From Echinostoma caproni (Eukaryota; Platyhelminthes; Trematoda; Plagiorchiida; Echinostomatidae): DNA of 64,000 nucleotides. The notes below the pieces were generated by a model. It made no database searches. It had not been told where the DNA came from and was given only the letters and a program-made list of their open reading frames with translations. Of the stretch, positions 61,000 to 64,000 are shown one piece after another. The stretch spans positions 60,687 to 124,686 of the forward strand of contig UZAN01039374.1 of the NCBI GenBank assembly GCA_900618425.1. Reading direction: 5' to 3'. The position numbers and the translations under genes were made by a program. The first letter of the stretch is position 1. The number at the start of each line of letters is the position of its first letter.

Positions 61000-61948
61000 C
61001 CCGGATCCCCAACACAAGTACAAGGTCATTCGGATAAACAGGTTAGCAACAACCGAGACAGTTATCATCCGCCTTTTAAGCCCGTAAATCTGTGCACGAA
61101 ACAAGGGCTTGGTCGAAGGTAGATTATGTCAAGCGTGAACGAAGAGTGATATGAAGGACTGATTGCCAACAGTCTCATAATCCGTTTGAGTCAGAACGGG
61201 ACAACTGGGGCCGAATTTGGCCTTCATCGTCACCATTGTTTCTGCAATAAAATGACCTCATCTGTTTCATTCAACCACATTTTCCTCCTTTCAGTTTCTT
61301 ACAAAATACGATCGTTAAGCTTTGAGATTGGAATGACCGAAAACAAATGTTTGATCATGATGTGTTCCTAAAACATTATTATTTTATATTTATGCTCACG
61401 AATGTAACGAATCTAACTAGGTCGGGGACTCCGTGGTTGCGTTTTTATGCTTGATAGAGAGTCACTAAATGTAGTAGATAAGAATGATCTTTGACATGAC
61501 TGAGAGAACTTCCAAATCTCGTATTGACATATCTGATACATAGTGATGAATTCCATCGGCAAATTGACTGATTTTTGCGTGTGCAAATGTTTTTGCTTAT
61601 CGGCGTTTCTGATGAACACATTAGGTGCACTCTTTTTTAGTGAATTTANTTCCGATGATTGCGAAAATTACACGGTTTGAAACTTCGATCAGTATCGTGG
61701 TATGATGAGTAATATCATCACACGCGTTCAATAATGGTCACTTTTCCAGTTTCGTCCCCAGATATCTCTCCGCAATGGGAACACGTATTTGAACAAAAAC
61801 GAATCAAAAATGATGATTGACTTTTACAAGTTATTGCCACTCAACGGCACTGATGCTAATAACAAGTCATTATAACTATATTCATTTTGTAATGAAATCA
61901 CAAGAGGATTACAAACAACCACCGGTAGTTCAAGATTTGAGTAAATGA
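61000..61948. other. Unassigned
   Basis: No supported feature; one n near 61650. Confidence 0.35.
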
Positions 61949-62212
61949 AACAAAGGGTCCTACAAAATTATGGGCCCCAATTCTAAAATAAATCAAGTGT
62001 ATGCACAGCGATTTAGATTATTCACACCATTCACCGCTCAAAATGATGTTGTTATAAAAAAAGAAGGAAAGTAAGTTTCATAATTACCTGGTTCTGCAAT
62101 CAGTCCAGGGGCTGAAATCGACCCAGTATTTTTGCGGTTATACCATATGAGCCAGCGGATCAGCAGCGTAATCCGATCCAAACAGAAAAAAGTTTCACGA
62201 ATAAAATATTGA
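61949..62212 (+). CDS. Candidate gene piece with a 33-nt intron
   Basis: The left exon, open from 61949, reads IMGPNSKINQVYAQRFRLF, then TPFTAQNDVVIKKEG, and ends at ggaaa/gtaagt (62070) with two split bases. The intron 62071-62103 has a consensus donor (gtaagttt) and acceptor (cctggttctgcaatcag). The right exon supplies the single base needed and reads PGAEIDPVFLRLYHMSQRIS, SVIRSKQKKVSRIKY, to TGA 62210-62212. A donor at gtaatc (about 62168) could extend the gene instead. The start of the left exon is unknown: ATG at about 61969 or an acceptor at gtatgcacag. Very short introns are known in trematode genes. The family is not recognised. Confidence 0.45.
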
Positions 62213-62822
62213 TTGAACTCGTCCGATACCCTGACCTTTACTCAACTCCTTCCTCTGAAAGCCTAGCCTTTTGGCCTCATTTAATGGAAGCAATGTGGTG
62301 TCATGAATAACAGGCGTGAGACATGTATTGTACTCATTCTATCGATGCACTGTATGCATTTTCAAAAAATTGAGCCAGTGAATTGGAAGGACGCCTGGAT
62401 ATAAACGCAATCCAACATTGTTTCCGTTAGGGTATGTAGAATACTTCCAAAACGTTATGGCATGAGAACGTTACCTTAAAGGTTGATGAAAAAATTCAAT
62501 TCAGTTTGTACATGGATTTTAGTTATGGGTTATTTGGAGCATACTAATATGGGAAGCAAAATCACTCAAACAGGTTAGAACATCAGAGATCCAAGGATAA
62601 TGTAACACCACGCGTATGTTCATATTTTTGCATCGATTCACTAAGAATGCATTGGCTCGAGGAGACGATATGCTTTCAACAGTTCTATTTTCATTTATCT
62701 CTCTTCGAACCATGGTATCGGGCGGCCAAATGCACAAACACACAAGACACAAGCAAGTAGTGTCTGATCAAGAACTGGTTTTCAGAGAAAGTGGGAATTC
62801 AACATTCAGCTGCCTGTTTTAG

Positions 62823-63138
62823 GTGTGTATGCCTGTGTATCTGAGGGGAGAGGGAGAAATAAACGAATTGGGGGTGAAAAGACCGGTGTTGAACAGGAAG
62901 AACAATTGAACATCGGATATCTTCAGCCGAAACACTTCACTTCATTATCACTGATAAAATTAGACTGTCTGGTTCAGTGTGACGCATTTTCCATCGGTAG
63001 TTCGTAATGGTCCAGCCGGACCAAATGAGCTATTTTTCCATCAATTGTGCTCCGGCACTTGACCCTGGATGGTCTTCTACTCTGTCATCTGGTTCGAGTG
63101 GTAGGGGTCGATTGGTTATTGATTTGTTTTCGTTATAA
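62823..63138 (+). CDS. Candidate gene piece with a possible 29-nt intron
   Basis: After acceptor cagctgcctgttttag the frame (two split bases) reads VYACVSEGRGRNKRIGGEK, TGVEQEEQLNIGYLQPKHF, SLIKLDCL (to 62971). From 63001 another register reads FVMVQPDQMSYFSINCAPAL, DPGWSSTLSSGSSGRGRLV, to TAA 63136-63138. The 29 bases between (62972-63000) begin gt and end ag, and removing them joins both frames in phase. A sequencing indel or old frameshift would explain the break equally well. No family recognised. It could be the 3' end of the same gene as 61949-62212, but the phases do not join directly. Confidence 0.35.
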
Positions 63139-64000
63139 TCTACTTCATTGTTCCAGCGGTTGGACTGCTCTCTGAATGCATTCGACTCATCTGAGGGGAA
63201 ATCAATAGACCGCGCCTTTCGATTTAGTTCGGCCTCATAATAGACATTACCATGCTAATGAGGTCAAGAGCTCATCGGAGCTTACAAAGCTGATAAATGT
63301 AAATAAAAGAGGCTGAATGCTGTGAAAAAATTGTTTTCCCTGTAATTGTTTGATTTGCTGACATGGCAAATTATATGCACAGTTGTTTGTTAGCATTCAC
63401 TTAGATCATAAATAATATGTCAACGGTCGCAACGCAGAACGTGAAAATGGGTCGGAAAAGATATTTTCAACGAATGCATTGCTTTCAACCACGTATTCAA
63501 TGTGTGATCAACGTGTGAATGTGTCTCACAGACGTTTGGTAATGCTCCATGCCGCATCTGTAATGTTTGTGACAAAAATTGTTAAATTACAAGATTGATC
63601 TTCATAAGGTTAAAGATAGAACCGAGTAATCACGTTTATCGTTATTGCACAACACGTTCAATTAGTTTGTGTGTTGCATTCCCATCCACGTACCACAAAC
63701 ATACAACTCTGCCTATTGTAAAATATTGTATACGTAAATTCGAGCCAAATTTATTGGGATTAGGAATATCTAACCTACTTACAAAACATCGAATAATTGG
63801 TTCATAAATAGGATGCTTCTGAAAGGGCTCTCGAAACAAATTTACCCGTTATTGTAAATAAGGTATTTGTGAAGAACGCATTCTTCTTGGGTACAAGCAT
63901 ATGAATGAACTATCGAAGCACTAATGATACACATATTTATTGACCTTTATATATTTTACACTATTACCATATGAATGCCTGAGCAATAAATTCCTGAAAG
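63139..64000. other. Unassigned
   Basis: Frames of 65-70 codons overlap on both strands at 63595-63839; no motif. AATAAA-like signals occur at 63409 and 63985 but no gene end can be tied to them. Confidence 0.3.

Noticed and set aside
60479..61122. Long frames crossing the second N gap
   Set aside because: Made of N; the left edge is the hairpin.
1..64000. CRISPR arrays, bacterial operons, toxin-antitoxin or phage modules
   Set aside because: No regularly spaced repeats, no long contiguous genes and no prokaryotic signals. The repeat content is metazoan.

Overview
The window looks like an AT-rich, repeat-dense invertebrate genome segment, most likely a flatworm and probably a digenean trematode. 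The basis is the repeat set: degenerate Penelope-like elements with GIY-YIG endonucleases, hammerhead-ribozyme repeats with pol III-like boxes (the known schistosome Sm-alpha type), two tRNA-derived SINE families, CR1/Jockey-like and RTE-like LINE remnants, and a Gypsy integrase scrap. There are no bacterial operons, ribosome-binding sites or CRISPR arrays. Two ~440-base N gaps and several isolated n positions mark it as a draft scaffold.

Layout. 0-15 kb (+): three candidate split genes (2.0-6.4, 11.36-11.85 and 13.7-14.4 kb), a decayed hammerhead (3.8 kb) and a Gypsy integrase relic (10.0 kb). 14.9-18.0 kb (-): a LINE with endonuclease and reverse-transcriptase domains, broken by stops and an N gap that looks artificial. 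18-28 kb: candidate exons at 19.1, 24.5 and 26.0 kb, a large inverted repeat at 21.2-22.1 kb, and a tRNA-like SINE enclosed by terminal inverted repeats at 23.0-23.25 kb. 29-40 kb: a retroelement cluster with a hammerhead repeat whose catalytic core is complete (29.4 kb), three Penelope-like remnants (29.8-31.3, 35.6-36.25 and 37.8-39.7 kb) and a tRNA-derived SINE (33.8 kb). 40-48 kb: a second SINE-B copy, a candidate minus-strand two-exon unit (41.3-41.9 kb) and two RTE-like LINE 3' ends. 47.8-56 kb: several candidate exons, mostly plus-strand, with a tRNA-Lys-like sequence and a SINE in between. 59.6-63.1 kb: plus-strand candidate exons, two pairs of which are joined by very short introns (33 and 29 nt), and a perfect 40-bp hairpin beside the second N gap.

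No protein-coding gene could be named from homology. The host-gene calls come from reading splice signals, phase agreement and open frames by eye, so they are hypotheses of low to moderate confidence. Open frames of 60-80 codons arise by chance here, often on both strands. The mobile-element calls rest on recognisable motifs and are much firmer. The clearest special feature is the concentration of self-cleaving-RNA and tRNA-derived repeats in and around Penelope-like elements.
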